Part shown: piece by piece, positions 42,207-51,253 of the stretch | Numbering within the stretch: position 1 is the first letter of the stretch | How the letters are laid out: each line of letters begins with the position of its first letter | From: Marinobacter sp. NP-4(2019) | GTDB lineage: Bacteria > Pseudomonadota > Gammaproteobacteria > Pseudomonadales > Oleiphilaceae | Length of the DNA stretch: 64,000 bases | Direction of reading: 5' to 3' | NCBI RefSeq assembly: GCF_003994855.1 | Contig: NZ_CP034142.1 | Location: forward strand, 434,001-498,000 | Program-made: the position numbers and the translations under genes | Notes under the pieces: generated by a model | What the model saw: the letters and a program-made list of their open reading frames with translations, nothing else | Told to the model about the DNA's origin: nothing | Database searches by the model: none

Positions 42207-43559
42207 ATGAGAAACATCGACGTAAACGACGTTATTGATAACGCCGCATTCAACAAGTTTCACTGGAAGGTACTCTTCTGGTGCACCCTGATCATCATCT
42301 TCGATGGCTACGATCTGGTGATCTACGGCGTGGTACTGCCCATCCTGATGGACCAGTGGGACCTGAACCCATACGTGGCCGGGCTTCTGGGTAGCAGTGC
42401 CCTGTTCGGGATGATGTTCGGGGCCATGGGCTTCGGCATGCTGTCGGACCGGCTGGGCCGCAAAAAGGTCATTATTGCCTGTGTGGTGTTGTTCAGTGTC
42501 ACCACGGTGATCAACGGCTTTGCCACCACGCCCTGGCAGTTCGGTATCCTGCGGTTTATAGCCGGCCTCGGCATCGGCGGTGTCATGCCAAACGTGGTCT
42601 CGCTGATGAGTGAATACTCACCGGCGCGCAAGCGCAGCACCCTGGTGGCCCTGATGTTCAGTGGTTACGCCGTAGGCGGCATGATGTCCGCCGGCCTGGG
42701 GATCTGGATCGTGCCCAACTATGGTTGGGAGATCATGTTCTATCTGGCCGTCGTGCCGATGTTGATGTTGCCGTTCATGGTGAAATTCCTGCCGGAATCG
42801 GTGGCGTTCCTGATGGCCCAGAAACGGGAGGGCGAGGCGCGCGATATCCTGACCCAGGTGGCGCCGTTCAAGCACATCAATGAACAGGACGTACTGCAGG
42901 TACCGCCGACCACTGACAGCAAGGCACCGGTGCTGGAGCTGTTCCGCGACGGTCGCGCCATGAGCACCGTCATGTTCTGGATCGCATTCTTCTGCTGCCT
43001 GCTGATGGTCTACGCGCTGGGTTCCTGGTTGCCGAAGCTAATGTCCAATGCCGGCTACGCCCTGAGTTCCAGCCTGATGTTCCTGATGGTACTGAATATC
43101 GGTGCAATCGTTGGCGCGGTCGGTGGCGGCTGGCTGGCGGATCGGTTTTCGCTGCGCTCGGTGCTGGTGTCCTTCTTTATCCTTGGTTCGGGGTCGTTGG
43201 TGTTGCTGGGTTATGAAAGCCCGATGTGGTTCCTCTATACCCTGGTGGGCATTGCCGGCGCGACGACCATTGGCTCCCAGATACTGTTGTATGCCTATGT
43301 TGCCCAGTACTACCCGACCAGTATCCGTTCCACGGGGCTGGGTTGGGCCTCGGGTATCGGCCGTAACGGCGCGATCGTTGGACCGCTGCTGGGTGGCGCG
43401 CTGCTGGCCATGGCGTTACCGCACCAGATGAATTTCCTGGCACTGGCCATCCCCGGCGCCATCGCGACCATCGCTGTGGCGCTTGTCGGTCGCGGTGGAT
43501 TCGGCTTCGAACAGGAACCGGCGGTGCAGAACGCCGGTATGGTTACCAGCGGAAACTGA
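42207..43559 (+). CDS. benK: Benzoate transporter BenK (MFS, AAHS family)
   Basis: A 450-residue major facilitator with about 12 TM helices. The N-terminal DGYDLVIYGVVLPILM matches the aromatic acid:H+ symporter (AAHS) family, followed by the loop 2-3 motif GMLSDRLGRKKV. It imports benzoate with protons. AAGTGAGAG precedes the ATG, and a strong terminator follows the stop codon, marking the probable end of the cat-ben transcript. Confidence 0.93.
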   Translation: MRNIDVNDVIDNAAFNKFHWKVLFWCTLIIIFDGYDLVIYGVVLPILMDQWDLNPYVAGLLGSSALFGMMFGAMGFGMLSDRLGRKKVIIACVVLFSVTTVINGFATTPWQFGILRFIAGLGIGGVMPNVVSLMSEYSPARKRSTLVALMFSGYAVGGMMSAGLGIWIVPNYGWEIMFYLAVVPMLMLPFMVKFLPESVAFLMAQKREGEARDILTQVAPFKHINEQDVLQVPPTTDSKAPVLELFRDGRAMSTVMFWIAFFCCLLMVYALGSWLPKLMSNAGYALSSSLMFLMVLNIGAIVGAVGGGWLADRFSLRSVLVSFFILGSGSLVLLGYESPMWFLYTLVGIAGATTIGSQILLYAYVAQYYPTSIRSTGLGWASGIGRNGAIVGPLLGGALLAMALPHQMNFLALAIPGAIATIAVALVGRGGFGFEQEPAVQNAGMVTSGN

Positions 43560-43612
43560 AGAATTGGAGCGTTGATGCGACCCACGGGTAGACTGTCAGT
43601 CTGACCCTCCTT

Positions 43613-43645
43613 GGCCCCGGCGCGTAAGCGCCCGGGGCCCTTTTT
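43613..43645 (+). terminator. Rho-independent terminator after benK
   Basis: A GC-rich stem (43613-43639, GGCCCCGG paired with CCGGGGCC plus an inner CGC/GCG and one bulged C) is followed by T at 43641-43645. It separates benK from benE. Confidence 0.88.
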
Positions 43646-43685
43646 CGTTGAACCGGACCATAAAATCAATAACGGATTCACGCGT

Positions 43686-44861
43686 ATGTCGAGACTTCTG
43701 AAAGACCTTTCCCTGCCGGCGATTGTGGCCGGCTTTCTGGCCGTTCTGGTGTCCTACTCGGGGCCGCTGGCCATCTTTTTCCAGGCGGGGGCGAGCGCCG
43801 GTATCTCCACCGAGATGATGACGTCCTGGGTCTGGGCGATTTCCATGGGTGCCGCGATATCCGGCATTATCCTGTCGATCTGGTTGAAAGCACCGGTGGT
43901 CACTGCCTGGTCGGCGCCCGGCACGGCCCTGCTGGTGGCCCTGTTTCCGGAGTTGTCGCTGAATGAGGCCATCGGCGCCTATATTACGGCAGCACTCATC
44001 ATCTTTTTCATTGGTGTGTCCGGCACCTTTGACGCCATCGTGCGCGCTATTCCCAAAGGCATTGCCGCCGGCATGATGGCGGGCATCCTGTTCCAGTTTG
44101 GCGTGGGCGCCTTTACTGCCATCGAGACCACGCCGGCGCTGGCCATTGGCATGCTGGTGTCCTACGTGGTGTTTCGCCGCCTGTTCCCGAAATACACCCT
44201 GGTGCTGCTGCTGATTGCCGGTGTGGTGCTGGCGGTGTTCCTTGAGGGCGCGTCGCTGTCCGGGGTGCGCTGGAGCATCGCGGTGCCGCAGTTCATTGCG
44301 CCGGAATGGACCCTGGGTTCCACACTGAGCCTGGCGATTCCGCTGGTGCTGGTCAGCCTCACCGGGCAGTTCCTGCCGGGCATGGCGATCCTCCAGGGCG
44401 CGGGTTATCGGGTCAAAGCGAAGCCAGTCATTGGTGTCACCAGTCTGGTGTCGTTGCCGATGGCGTTTTTCGGCGGTATTACCACCGTAGTGGCGGCCAT
44501 CACGGCGGCCATCTGCACCGGCAAAGACGCCCATGAAGATCCATCACGCCGTTATGTGGCGGGAGTGTTCAACGGGGTGTTCTATCTGGTGGGCGGCTTG
44601 TTTGCCGGCACCATCGTCAGCCTGTTTACGTCGCTGCCTGCCGCGTTTGTGGCGGTGCTGGCGGGTCTGGCGTTGTTGGGGGCCATTGCCGGCAACCTGT
44701 TTTCAGCACTGGAAGATGCCAGTCACCGGGAGGCGTCACTGATCACGTTTGTGGTGACCGCCTCGGGCATGTCGTTGTATGGGCTGTCGTCCGCGTTCTG
44801 GGGCGTGGTGATCGGCTATGGTTGTTATCTGGTCCTGAACGGTCGCACGGGCGGAAAATAA
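43686..44861 (+). CDS. benE: Benzoate/H+ symporter BenE
   Basis: About 391 residues with roughly 11-12 hydrophobic segments, matching the BenE family (PAIVAGFLAVLVSYSGPLAIFFQA at the N-terminus, AWSAPGTALLVAL). ATG 43686 is chosen. The in-frame start at 43611 would fall within the terminator stem of benK. Because that terminator precedes it, benE may depend on read-through or its own promoter. It is a second benzoate importer next to BenK. Confidence 0.93.
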   Translation: MSRLLKDLSLPAIVAGFLAVLVSYSGPLAIFFQAGASAGISTEMMTSWVWAISMGAAISGIILSIWLKAPVVTAWSAPGTALLVALFPELSLNEAIGAYITAALIIFFIGVSGTFDAIVRAIPKGIAAGMMAGILFQFGVGAFTAIETTPALAIGMLVSYVVFRRLFPKYTLVLLLIAGVVLAVFLEGASLSGVRWSIAVPQFIAPEWTLGSTLSLAIPLVLVSLTGQFLPGMAILQGAGYRVKAKPVIGVTSLVSLPMAFFGGITTVVAAITAAICTGKDAHEDPSRRYVAGVFNGVFYLVGGLFAGTIVSLFTSLPAAFVAVLAGLALLGAIAGNLFSALEDASHREASLITFVVTASGMSLYGLSSAFWGVVIGYGCYLVLNGRTGGK

Positions 44862-44913
44862 TCGGCCAATGGGGTAGTCTGTGGGCTCACCCATGTTTTG
44901 CAGATGAGTACCA

Positions 44914-45366
44914 ATGACTGAACCGACTGATCAGCCGTTCCGCTTCCGTTTCCGGGTCCGCTATGGCGAATGCGACGCCCAGAGTGTGGTGTTCAATGCC
45001 CGCTACGCGGACTATGTGGACATTGCCATGAACGAATACATCCGCACCCTGTTTGGAGACTACCAGAACCTGCTGGATCAGGACCTCGATATTCAGGTGG
45101 TCAGTCTGACGACCAATTACCGCTCGCCGGCGCGGTTTGATGACGTGCTGGAGGCGCGGATCAGGGCCGGGCGTCTGGGGAATACCTCGTTTACCCTGCA
45201 TCTGGAATTTGTCCGCTACGGTGACGGGCAGTTGGTCGCTGAGGCCGATATTACCTACGTGCTGATTCGTCCATCGGAGATGGCGAAAACGCCGATACCG
45301 GTGCAGATCCGGGAACAACTGGAGGTGGGTGCCCCCGGCGTACTGATCAGTCACGCCGGGGAATAG
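44914..45366 (+). CDS. Acyl-CoA thioesterase of the 4HBT hot-dog family
   Basis: A 150-residue hot-dog protein. The N-terminal FRVRYGECDAQSVVFNARYADYVD is the 4-hydroxybenzoyl-CoA thioesterase/YbgC active-site helix, with the catalytic acidic residue in GECD. It likely hydrolyses an acyl-CoA. Its substrate cannot be deduced. It lies downstream of benE with no clear shared transcript and converges on the DJ-1 family gene. Confidence 0.85.
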   Translation: MTEPTDQPFRFRFRVRYGECDAQSVVFNARYADYVDIAMNEYIRTLFGDYQNLLDQDLDIQVVSLTTNYRSPARFDDVLEARIRAGRLGNTSFTLHLEFVRYGDGQLVAEADITYVLIRPSEMAKTPIPVQIREQLEVGAPGVLISHAGE

Positions 45367-45370
45367 TGGG

Positions 45371-45398
45371 GCAGGAGGGCGGTTTTCAGCCTTCCTGC
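45371..45398. terminator. Hairpin between convergent genes
   Basis: A 10-bp stem with one wobble (45371-45380 with 45389-45398) and an 8-base loop. It covers the stop codon of the DJ-1 family gene and lies just beyond the thioesterase stop. There is no marked T-run, so termination is only probable. Confidence 0.4.
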
Positions 45399-46069
45399 AG
45401 GGCCTGAACCACCGCCTTGGCGGCACCTTCCGATGATGCAGGGTTCTGGCCGGTGATCAGTTTGCCGTCCACCACAATGTGTGGCGCCCAGTCATCGCCT
45501 TTGGAGTAGGTGGCGGTATTCTCCCTGAGCATGTCCTCCAGCAGAAAAGGCACAACGCTGGTCAGGCCAACCGCTTCCTCTTCGCTGTTGCTGAAACCGG
45601 TGACCTCGCGGCCGCCGACGATGTTCTGCCCGGGTTTCACTTCCACGTTTTTAAAGACCGCCGGTGCGTGGCACACCGCGCCAATGACCTTGTCCTGCTC
45701 GTAAGCGGCTTTGATCAGGGCGATGCTGTTTTCATCGTTCACCAGGTCCCACAGCGGGCCGTGACCGCCAGGGTAGAAAATGGCATCGAACTGGTTCATG
45801 TCCACATCCGCCAGTTTTTTGGTGCTTGCAAGGGATTCTTTGGCGCGGGCGTCCTGCTGGAATCGCCGGGTGCTCTCTGTCAGCGCGTTTTCCGCTTCGC
45901 TGTTGGGATCGACAGGCGGCTGGCCGCCCTTGGGTGTGGCTATGGTAATTTGCGCACCAGCATCCTTGAACACGTAGTACGGAGCGGTGAATTCTTCGAG
46001 CCAGAAGCCGGTTTTGTGACCGGTATCGCCCATCTGGTCGTGGGAAGTCAGAACCATCAGAATGTTCAT
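45386..46069 (-). CDS. DJ-1/PfpI family protein (Hsp31/glyoxalase III-like)
   Basis: A 227-residue class I glutamine amidotransferase-like protein. The nucleophile Cys lies in GAVCHAPA, a conserved Glu in KTGFWLEEFTAPYY, and YPGGHGPLWDL is present, as in Hsp31-type chaperones and glutathione-independent glyoxalase III enzymes. A role in detoxifying reactive aldehydes or repairing glycation is likely. It is monocistronic. Confidence 0.88.
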   Translation of the reverse strand: MNILMVLTSHDQMGDTGHKTGFWLEEFTAPYYVFKDAGAQITIATPKGGQPPVDPNSEAENALTESTRRFQQDARAKESLASTKKLADVDMNQFDAIFYPGGHGPLWDLVNDENSIALIKAAYEQDKVIGAVCHAPAVFKNVEVKPGQNIVGGREVTGFSNSEEEAVGLTSVVPFLLEDMLRENTATYSKGDDWAPHIVVDGKLITGQNPASSEGAAKAVVQALQEG

Positions 46070-46251
46070 GGAATCTGTCCTTGTGAGTGATGGATGAATG
46101 GGACTTGGTACTTTCGATGACTGCCTTGGTGTAAAACCTTGTGGCCAGTTGTGGCAAATTCAACCAGCTGATACGGAAAGCAATGCCGGTCAGATCCTGA
46201 ACGGTCTATACTTAGTCTCCCGAATAATCGACAACACAGAGCCCGAGATTC

Positions 46252-47031
46252 ATGGAACGAGGACTGGCTGTGCATGTAACGGCAGCACTGGTATCGACAT
46301 TGTTGTTTGCGTTGTCTATACCGCCGGTGTGGGCGACCGATAACATGGCCAGGGAACCGCTGGTTGTTACCGTGGGACTTAACCATGCTCCGCCCTATCG
46401 GATTGTCGATGGTCCGGAGAAGACTGGCCTTTACGTGGACATATTCCGGGAAATCGCCAACCGGCTGGGGTGGACCCTGGCCTTCAGGGAAGCGCCGTTT
46501 CCCCGGGTTCTGTTGATGGCGCAACAGGGCGATGTCGATGTGATGCTTGGCCCGATCAGAACCAAAGATCGGGAGAAACTGCTGGAGTTTGTGGCCCCGG
46601 CGTTCCCCCCCGAGCGCCGTCTGTTTTTCTACATCGAAGAAAAACACCGCATAGACCGATACAGTGACCTGGTCGGTAAACGCATTGGCGTGCTGGCGGG
46701 CAGCCGATACTTTCCGAAGTTCGATTCGGATCAGCAACTGATCAAGGAGAGCGCGCCACGATACAGAAACCTGATGCTGATGCTGGAAAAGGGCCGGGTT
46801 GACGTAGTCATAGCCCCGGAACTGGTCGGCCTGTATACCATCCGCGAGCTTGACCTGCCGGTGGCGGTTTCGCCATTCTTTGTACCCGGTGAGCGTTCTT
46901 ACATAGCGGTGTCCAGAAATTCGCCGATAATGGCTTACGTGGACGATATCCGTGCCGCGCTCAAATTGATTGAAATGGAAGGAATACATGAGGAACTGGT
47001 GTTGAAGTATCTCGAACAGGCGCAACCTTGA
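46252..47031 (+). CDS. Periplasmic solute-binding protein, family 3-like
   Basis: A 259-residue exported protein: signal peptide (ALVSTLLFALSIPPVWA) then a SBP_bac_3 fold (TVGLNHAPPYRIVDG, GLYVDIFREIANRLGW, GDVDVMLGPIRTKDREKLLEF). Homologues include amino-acid-binding proteins and stand-alone sensors. No permease is adjacent, so it may be an orphan binding or sensor protein. Its TGA stop overlaps the TTG start of the RNase J-like gene. Confidence 0.85.
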   Translation: MERGLAVHVTAALVSTLLFALSIPPVWATDNMAREPLVVTVGLNHAPPYRIVDGPEKTGLYVDIFREIANRLGWTLAFREAPFPRVLLMAQQGDVDVMLGPIRTKDREKLLEFVAPAFPPERRLFFYIEEKHRIDRYSDLVGKRIGVLAGSRYFPKFDSDQQLIKESAPRYRNLMLMLEKGRVDVVIAPELVGLYTIRELDLPVAVSPFFVPGERSYIAVSRNSPIMAYVDDIRAALKLIEMEGIHEELVLKYLEQAQP

Positions 47032-48410
47032 CCCCTGATCACAACGACCTCTGGTTTTTACCCCTTGGTGGCACCGGCGAGATTGGCATGAACCTCAACC
47101 TGTATGGCCATGGCGGCCAGTGGCTGATGGTGGACTGCGGCGTTACCTTTCCCCGGCCTGGCCGAATTGCCGCGGACGGCACCATTCACCATCGCGGTGA
47201 GCCGCCGGTGCAAATGGCGGACCCTGCGTTTATTACCGATCGCCGTGATCAGCTCGCCGGGCTGATTATCACCCACGCCCATGAGGATCACGTGGGGGCG
47301 GTGCCCTATCTTTGGCCACTGTTGCAGTGTCCCCTCTACACCAGCCGTTTTACCGCCGAGATACTTCGTCGCAAGCTGGCGGAGTTTGATCTGCTGCACC
47401 GGGTACCGATCATCGTCGTGGAGACCGGGGAGCGCAGACCGATAGGGCCGTTCGACGTTCAGTGGCTCGCGCTGACCCATTCGATCCCCGATCCCAATGC
47501 CCTGATGATCCGCACCCCGCTGGGCAACATCTTTCACAGCGGCGACTGGAAGCTGGACGACCAGCCGCTGGTTGGTCACGGTTATTCCCGCAAAACCTTC
47601 ACCGATCTGGCTGAGGAAGGCGTGGCCGCCATGGTGTGTGACTCCACCAACGCCACCGTGGCGGGCCACTCGGTTTCCGAGGCCGCCCTTCATGACGGCC
47701 TGCTTGCGGCCATTAACGGGGCGGAAGGTCGCGTGGTGGTGACCTGTTTTGGCAGCAACATCGCCCGTCTGCACACCCTGGCGATGATTGCCCGGGAGAC
47801 CGGCCGCTATATGGGCTTGCTGGGGCGATCACTGATCAACATGAGCGGTGCGGCGAAAGCGGCCGGCTTGTGGGAGTCTGCCGATCAGCTGATCAGCGCT
47901 TCCCATCTGGGGTATCTGCCCCGTCATGAGGTGCTGGCAGTAGCGACGGGCAGTCAGGGTGAACCCCGCACGGCCCTGCGCCGCCTGGCCAATGGCAGCC
48001 ATCCGGATTTCGAGCTGGAAAGCGGCGATACGGTCATTTTCAGCGCCCGGGCCATTCCCGGCAACGAAGAGGCAATTGATGCCCTGATCGGCCGGCTCAG
48101 AACCATGGGTGTTACCGTCATCACGGCGGAAGAGGCAGCACTCCCCATCCATGCCTCCGGACATCCCGCCCGGGAGGAACTCGAAGCCATGTACCAGTGG
48201 GTTCGGCCCGATGTGGCCATCCCGGTCCACGGAGAGGCCGAACATATGGAGGCTCACGCCTGTATCGCGAGAGCCTGTGGCGTACCCAGATCCCTGGTTG
48301 GTCGTAACGGCGATCTGTTCATGATCCGCCCGGTTCCCGGCATCCGTCGCCAGGTGGTGGAAACCGGTCGCCTTGGCTGGGAAAAGCAGGAGTTGGTGCC
48401 GGTGTTCTGA
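47028..48410 (+). CDS. RNase J-like metallo-beta-lactamase-fold ribonuclease
   Basis: A 460-residue protein of the RNase J/beta-CASP family. The N-terminal PLGGTGEIGMN motif is followed by HAHEDHVGA (metal site), HSGDWKLD, DSTNA and the beta-CASP PVHGEAEHMEAHA. It lacks the C-terminal domain of Bacillus RNase J (about 555 residues), so it is a short form. The start is TTG 47028, overlapping the previous stop (TTGA). A later Met lies inside the conserved motif and cannot be the start. The 3' end overlaps the convergent permease gene by 92 bp. Confidence 0.85.
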   Translation: MTPDHNDLWFLPLGGTGEIGMNLNLYGHGGQWLMVDCGVTFPRPGRIAADGTIHHRGEPPVQMADPAFITDRRDQLAGLIITHAHEDHVGAVPYLWPLLQCPLYTSRFTAEILRRKLAEFDLLHRVPIIVVETGERRPIGPFDVQWLALTHSIPDPNALMIRTPLGNIFHSGDWKLDDQPLVGHGYSRKTFTDLAEEGVAAMVCDSTNATVAGHSVSEAALHDGLLAAINGAEGRVVVTCFGSNIARLHTLAMIARETGRYMGLLGRSLINMSGAAKAAGLWESADQLISASHLGYLPRHEVLAVATGSQGEPRTALRRLANGSHPDFELESGDTVIFSARAIPGNEEAIDALIGRLRTMGVTVITAEEAALPIHASGHPAREELEAMYQWVRPDVAIPVHGEAEHMEAHACIARACGVPRSLVGRNGDLFMIRPVPGIRRQVVETGRLGWEKQELVPVF

Positions 48411-49137
48411 ACAGGCTGGCGGCCAGAACGGCACAGGCGATGATCGAAACCACAACGGTTGGTCCGGCGGGCAGGTCGCAACCCGCGGATAGCAACAGGC
48501 CAATGATATATCCGGCTGAACATACGGTAATTGCTTTCACGATGGACTGGCCGCGCATATGGCCAATCAGCAGTGGGGTGGCAATCAGGGAAGCAAAGAC
48601 CACATAGATGCCTGCCTGATCGACGCAAACGGTGACTGCCAGTGCGAACAGGGGAAGGAACAGCTTTTCCTGAATCCGTCCTCTGAGGATTACATGCCAG
48701 ACAAGCGCCAGGCCCGCGATAATAGCCAGGGGAATCAGGCCCGCGCCGGTGACCCATAGCAGGTCGCCATTGAACGCCTCGCTGAGGCGCTGGGCGCCGT
48801 GGGGATCATCGCTGACCATCAGCGTTGCGGCACAGGCACCCAGTACGTAGAGCAGGCCGATCATGGCTTCCCGGTGATCGGGTGCGAGGCGGATCACCCA
48901 GTGCACCAGGATGACGGCCACCAGTGCAAACCCGAGGGCGGAAGCGGGCGCGAACCGAGACCAGTCGCCCGGCAATAGCTGCCCGCCGGTGATCGCGCCC
49001 AGTGCCGCCCATTGGGCGATGGCAAGATCCGCAAATACCACGTTCCTTTCCAGTACCCGTTGACCCAGCGGCACCAGGGTAACTGACATCAGCAAGCCGG
49101 CTGCCATCGGCCACAGTAGCCAGAGCCAATCAGCCAT
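48319..49137 (-). CDS. ZnuB-like metal ABC permease with extended tail
   Basis: A 272-residue protein with about eight TM helices matching the ABC-3 (ZnuB/MntB) family (VLERNVVFADLAIAQWAALGA, EAMIGLLYVLGACAA). It overlaps the ZnuA-like gene by 8 bp. The last 28 residues or so (after AVLAASLF) are Pro/Gly-rich, not membrane-like, and encoded antisense to the RNase J-like 3' end, which suggests loss of an original stop. No ATPase gene is adjacent. Confidence 0.85.
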   Translation of the reverse strand: MADWLWLLWPMAAGLLMSVTLVPLGQRVLERNVVFADLAIAQWAALGAITGGQLLPGDWSRFAPASALGFALVAVILVHWVIRLAPDHREAMIGLLYVLGACAATLMVSDDPHGAQRLSEAFNGDLLWVTGAGLIPLAIIAGLALVWHVILRGRIQEKLFLPLFALAVTVCVDQAGIYVVFASLIATPLLIGHMRGQSIVKAITVCSAGYIIGLLLSAGCDLPAGPTVVVSIIACAVLAASLFRTPAPTPAFPSQGDRFPPPGDGCREPGGS

Positions 49138-50053
49138 CGCTTTCTACCGTTTGCTTGGGAGCAAGTTGATGAAGTTCATTCACCAGGTGGGACAACAGGC
49201 TTTCCAGGCTGGTGGCCGCTTCTTTCCCGGTTACTGTGCCGGGTAACACCAACACAGGCAGATGGGTTCTTTCAGAAAGCCAGTGTGCGGGACGGTCATC
49301 CTGATACAGCGCGACCATAATTGCAGAAGCCTCCGGTAGATCCGGATCCTGCAGTACGGCATTGAGGTGAGACGCACTGGGCGGCAGGCCCGGTTTTGGC
49401 TCCAGATCAAAGGCAACGTCTACGTCGAGCCAGCGCAGCAGATAGTGGAAACCGGAGTGCTGAACACCCACGGTCATGCCCTTCAGATCATCGGCCTTGT
49501 CTCGCCACTCGGCCTTGCTCAGGTTCCAGCGGACCTTCCATTGCAGAAGCCGTCTTTGAATATCCGTAGCCTGCTCCGGGGAAATGGACGCCAGACGCTC
49601 CGCCAGTGCATCCGCGATCCGGGGCAGGGCATCCGGATCGAGATGTACGTGGGGATTCCCCTCCGGGTGCACGTCTCCCATGCTGCGATCCACGTGATCG
49701 TGGGGCTGGTGCAGAGGCACCTGATCAGCGGCAAAGAAGAGCCCCGGTCGCCCCGGTTGAATATCGCGGTTGGCCGCTTTGCGAAGCAGTGATGGCAGCC
49801 AGCCGGCTTCCAGTGATGCCCCGGTACAGACCGCGATATCGGCGTTACGCATGGCGGCTATCAGGCTGGGGCGTGCCTCAATGTAATGCGGGTCCTGATA
49901 CGCTGAGGTTGCCACGGTCATTCGGGCTTCCGGCACCAGTATTCCGGCCAGATCGGCCCATTCCGGTTCGCAGGCGAAAACGTTCAACGAAGCCTGGGCC
50001 GGCAGTGATGCCAGCCCAATCAGAAGTGTCAGGAATAAGCGCTTAGAAACCAT
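49130..50053 (-). CDS. ZnuA-like zinc-binding periplasmic protein
   Basis: About 307 residues: signal peptide (LFLTLLIGLASLPAQA) and a ZnuA/TroA-type cluster A-I fold. Candidate metal ligands are His in QDPHYIE (early), NPHVHLDP (middle) and HSGFHYLLRW, with an acidic/His loop QPHDHVDRSMGD between. The start at 50053 (MVSKRLF) is favoured. ATG 50062 and TTG 50071 are in-frame alternatives. It overlaps the outer-membrane protein gene upstream and the permease gene downstream. Confidence 0.87.
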   Translation of the reverse strand: MVSKRLFLTLLIGLASLPAQASLNVFACEPEWADLAGILVPEARMTVATSAYQDPHYIEARPSLIAAMRNADIAVCTGASLEAGWLPSLLRKAANRDIQPGRPGLFFAADQVPLHQPHDHVDRSMGDVHPEGNPHVHLDPDALPRIADALAERLASISPEQATDIQRRLLQWKVRWNLSKAEWRDKADDLKGMTVGVQHSGFHYLLRWLDVDVAFDLEPKPGLPPSASHLNAVLQDPDLPEASAIMVALYQDDRPAHWLSERTHLPVLVLPGTVTGKEAATSLESLLSHLVNELHQLAPKQTVESDG

Positions 50054-51161
50054 GGGCACCATGCGCTCCAAAACTCATCACATATTGCAGCATCACGGTA
50101 TTGTCGGCGTCCTCGAACCCGTGTGCTTCCTGATGGGTGTATTGCAGTCGTACCGTTGAAAAGTGCGAGTGGGACCAGGCCAGCATAACGTCCGTTTCTT
50201 CCAGTTCCTGATCGTGGAAGTGATCGCCATGGGCTTCTTTCAGATCCACCTCGCCGTAACGAACGCCGGCGGACCACTGGGGGGCAAACTGGTAAACGGC
50301 TGACGCATACCAGCCTTTGTGAACATCGTCCGAGGTGGCGTCTTCGTTCAGATCATCGGCGTAAAGGTACTCACCACTGAGTGTCAATTGCTGCTGGCGA
50401 TTGTTGCCTTCTGGTGCCCATTTCCAGACCAGGTCCGCAATGTAGAGGTTTTCGCCGGTATAGGCCGGTCCGTGGCCATGGTCATGCTCTTCTTCATGTT
50501 CGTCTTCGTGACCGTGCTCTTCTTCATGTTCGCCGTGAATCTGGCGGTTATTGAGATAAGAAAGACCTGCTTGCCAGCTCTGGGAACGGGAAATATCGCC
50601 CCCGAAACGGGTATTGACGGTGTACACGCCAATGTCTTCGTCACCTTCGGACATCCTGCCACCATCAAACGCTTCAGCCCCGATCTGCCAGTAGAAAGGC
50701 GTAGGCAGTAGCAGGTTCAGGCGCAGGCCATCGTCGAAATAGTGGCTGCCAAGCAGGGCACGATAGGCGGCCGGGCGCTCGACGAAATCGTCCTCGTGCA
50801 GGTGGCGGCTGTTCAGGTAACCAACCTGGGACAGGAAGCGGCCACCGCGGATGCTCAGGTTATAAGGCATGCCGGTGGTCTGCAGGAAAGCCTCCTCCAG
50901 CTCTAGCTCGGTTTCACTCTCGTGTTCTTCCAGAACTGCTGTCAGCCGACCCTCAAACAGATCGTCGATGGGGGAGGACAGGGACAGCTCGGTATGACCG
51001 AGCCCGAAGCCCTCTTCGCGGTGCGACAGGGCAGTGTTGTTCTGCTTGTAATAGCCGTCCAGGATAACGCTGACGTCCGGGTTCAGTTCGTTGGCCTGGA
51101 GCGCGGTGAACGGAAAGATGGTCAGCGCAACGGCACTGGCATGGTTTTTCAACAGCTTCAT
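50043..51161 (-). CDS. Histidine-rich outer-membrane beta-barrel protein of the zinc operon
   Basis: A 372-residue exported protein. The signal peptide ends near ALQA, and amphipathic strands follow throughout (NPDVSVILDGYYKQN, LSIRGGRFLSQVGYLN). There is a His/Glu-rich loop (about residues 208-232; alternating HE, HGHE and HDHGHG) that could bind zinc, and the protein ends in GAHGF. It is the first gene of the operon with the ZnuA-like and ZnuB-like genes, 93 bp downstream of a Zur-like motif. It probably admits or captures zinc at the outer membrane. Confidence 0.82.
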   Translation of the reverse strand: MKLLKNHASAVALTIFPFTALQANELNPDVSVILDGYYKQNNTALSHREEGFGLGHTELSLSSPIDDLFEGRLTAVLEEHESETELELEEAFLQTTGMPYNLSIRGGRFLSQVGYLNSRHLHEDDFVERPAAYRALLGSHYFDDGLRLNLLLPTPFYWQIGAEAFDGGRMSEGDEDIGVYTVNTRFGGDISRSQSWQAGLSYLNNRQIHGEHEEEHGHEDEHEEEHDHGHGPAYTGENLYIADLVWKWAPEGNNRQQQLTLSGEYLYADDLNEDATSDDVHKGWYASAVYQFAPQWSAGVRYGEVDLKEAHGDHFHDQELEETDVMLAWSHSHFSTVRLQYTHQEAHGFEDADNTVMLQYVMSFGAHGAHGF

Positions 51162-51253
51162 GGTATTCCTCTGATTATTGGAAATGGGTTGGTGAATTGG
51201 CTTCTGAGGATGGTCAGGGACACGGTTGTTTGCTCATCGTCATCCGTCAAAAA

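Noticed and set aside
43596..44534. Minus-strand reading frame opposite benE
   Set aside because: It is antisense to a clear membrane transporter and spans the benK terminator; composition is that of a shadow frame.
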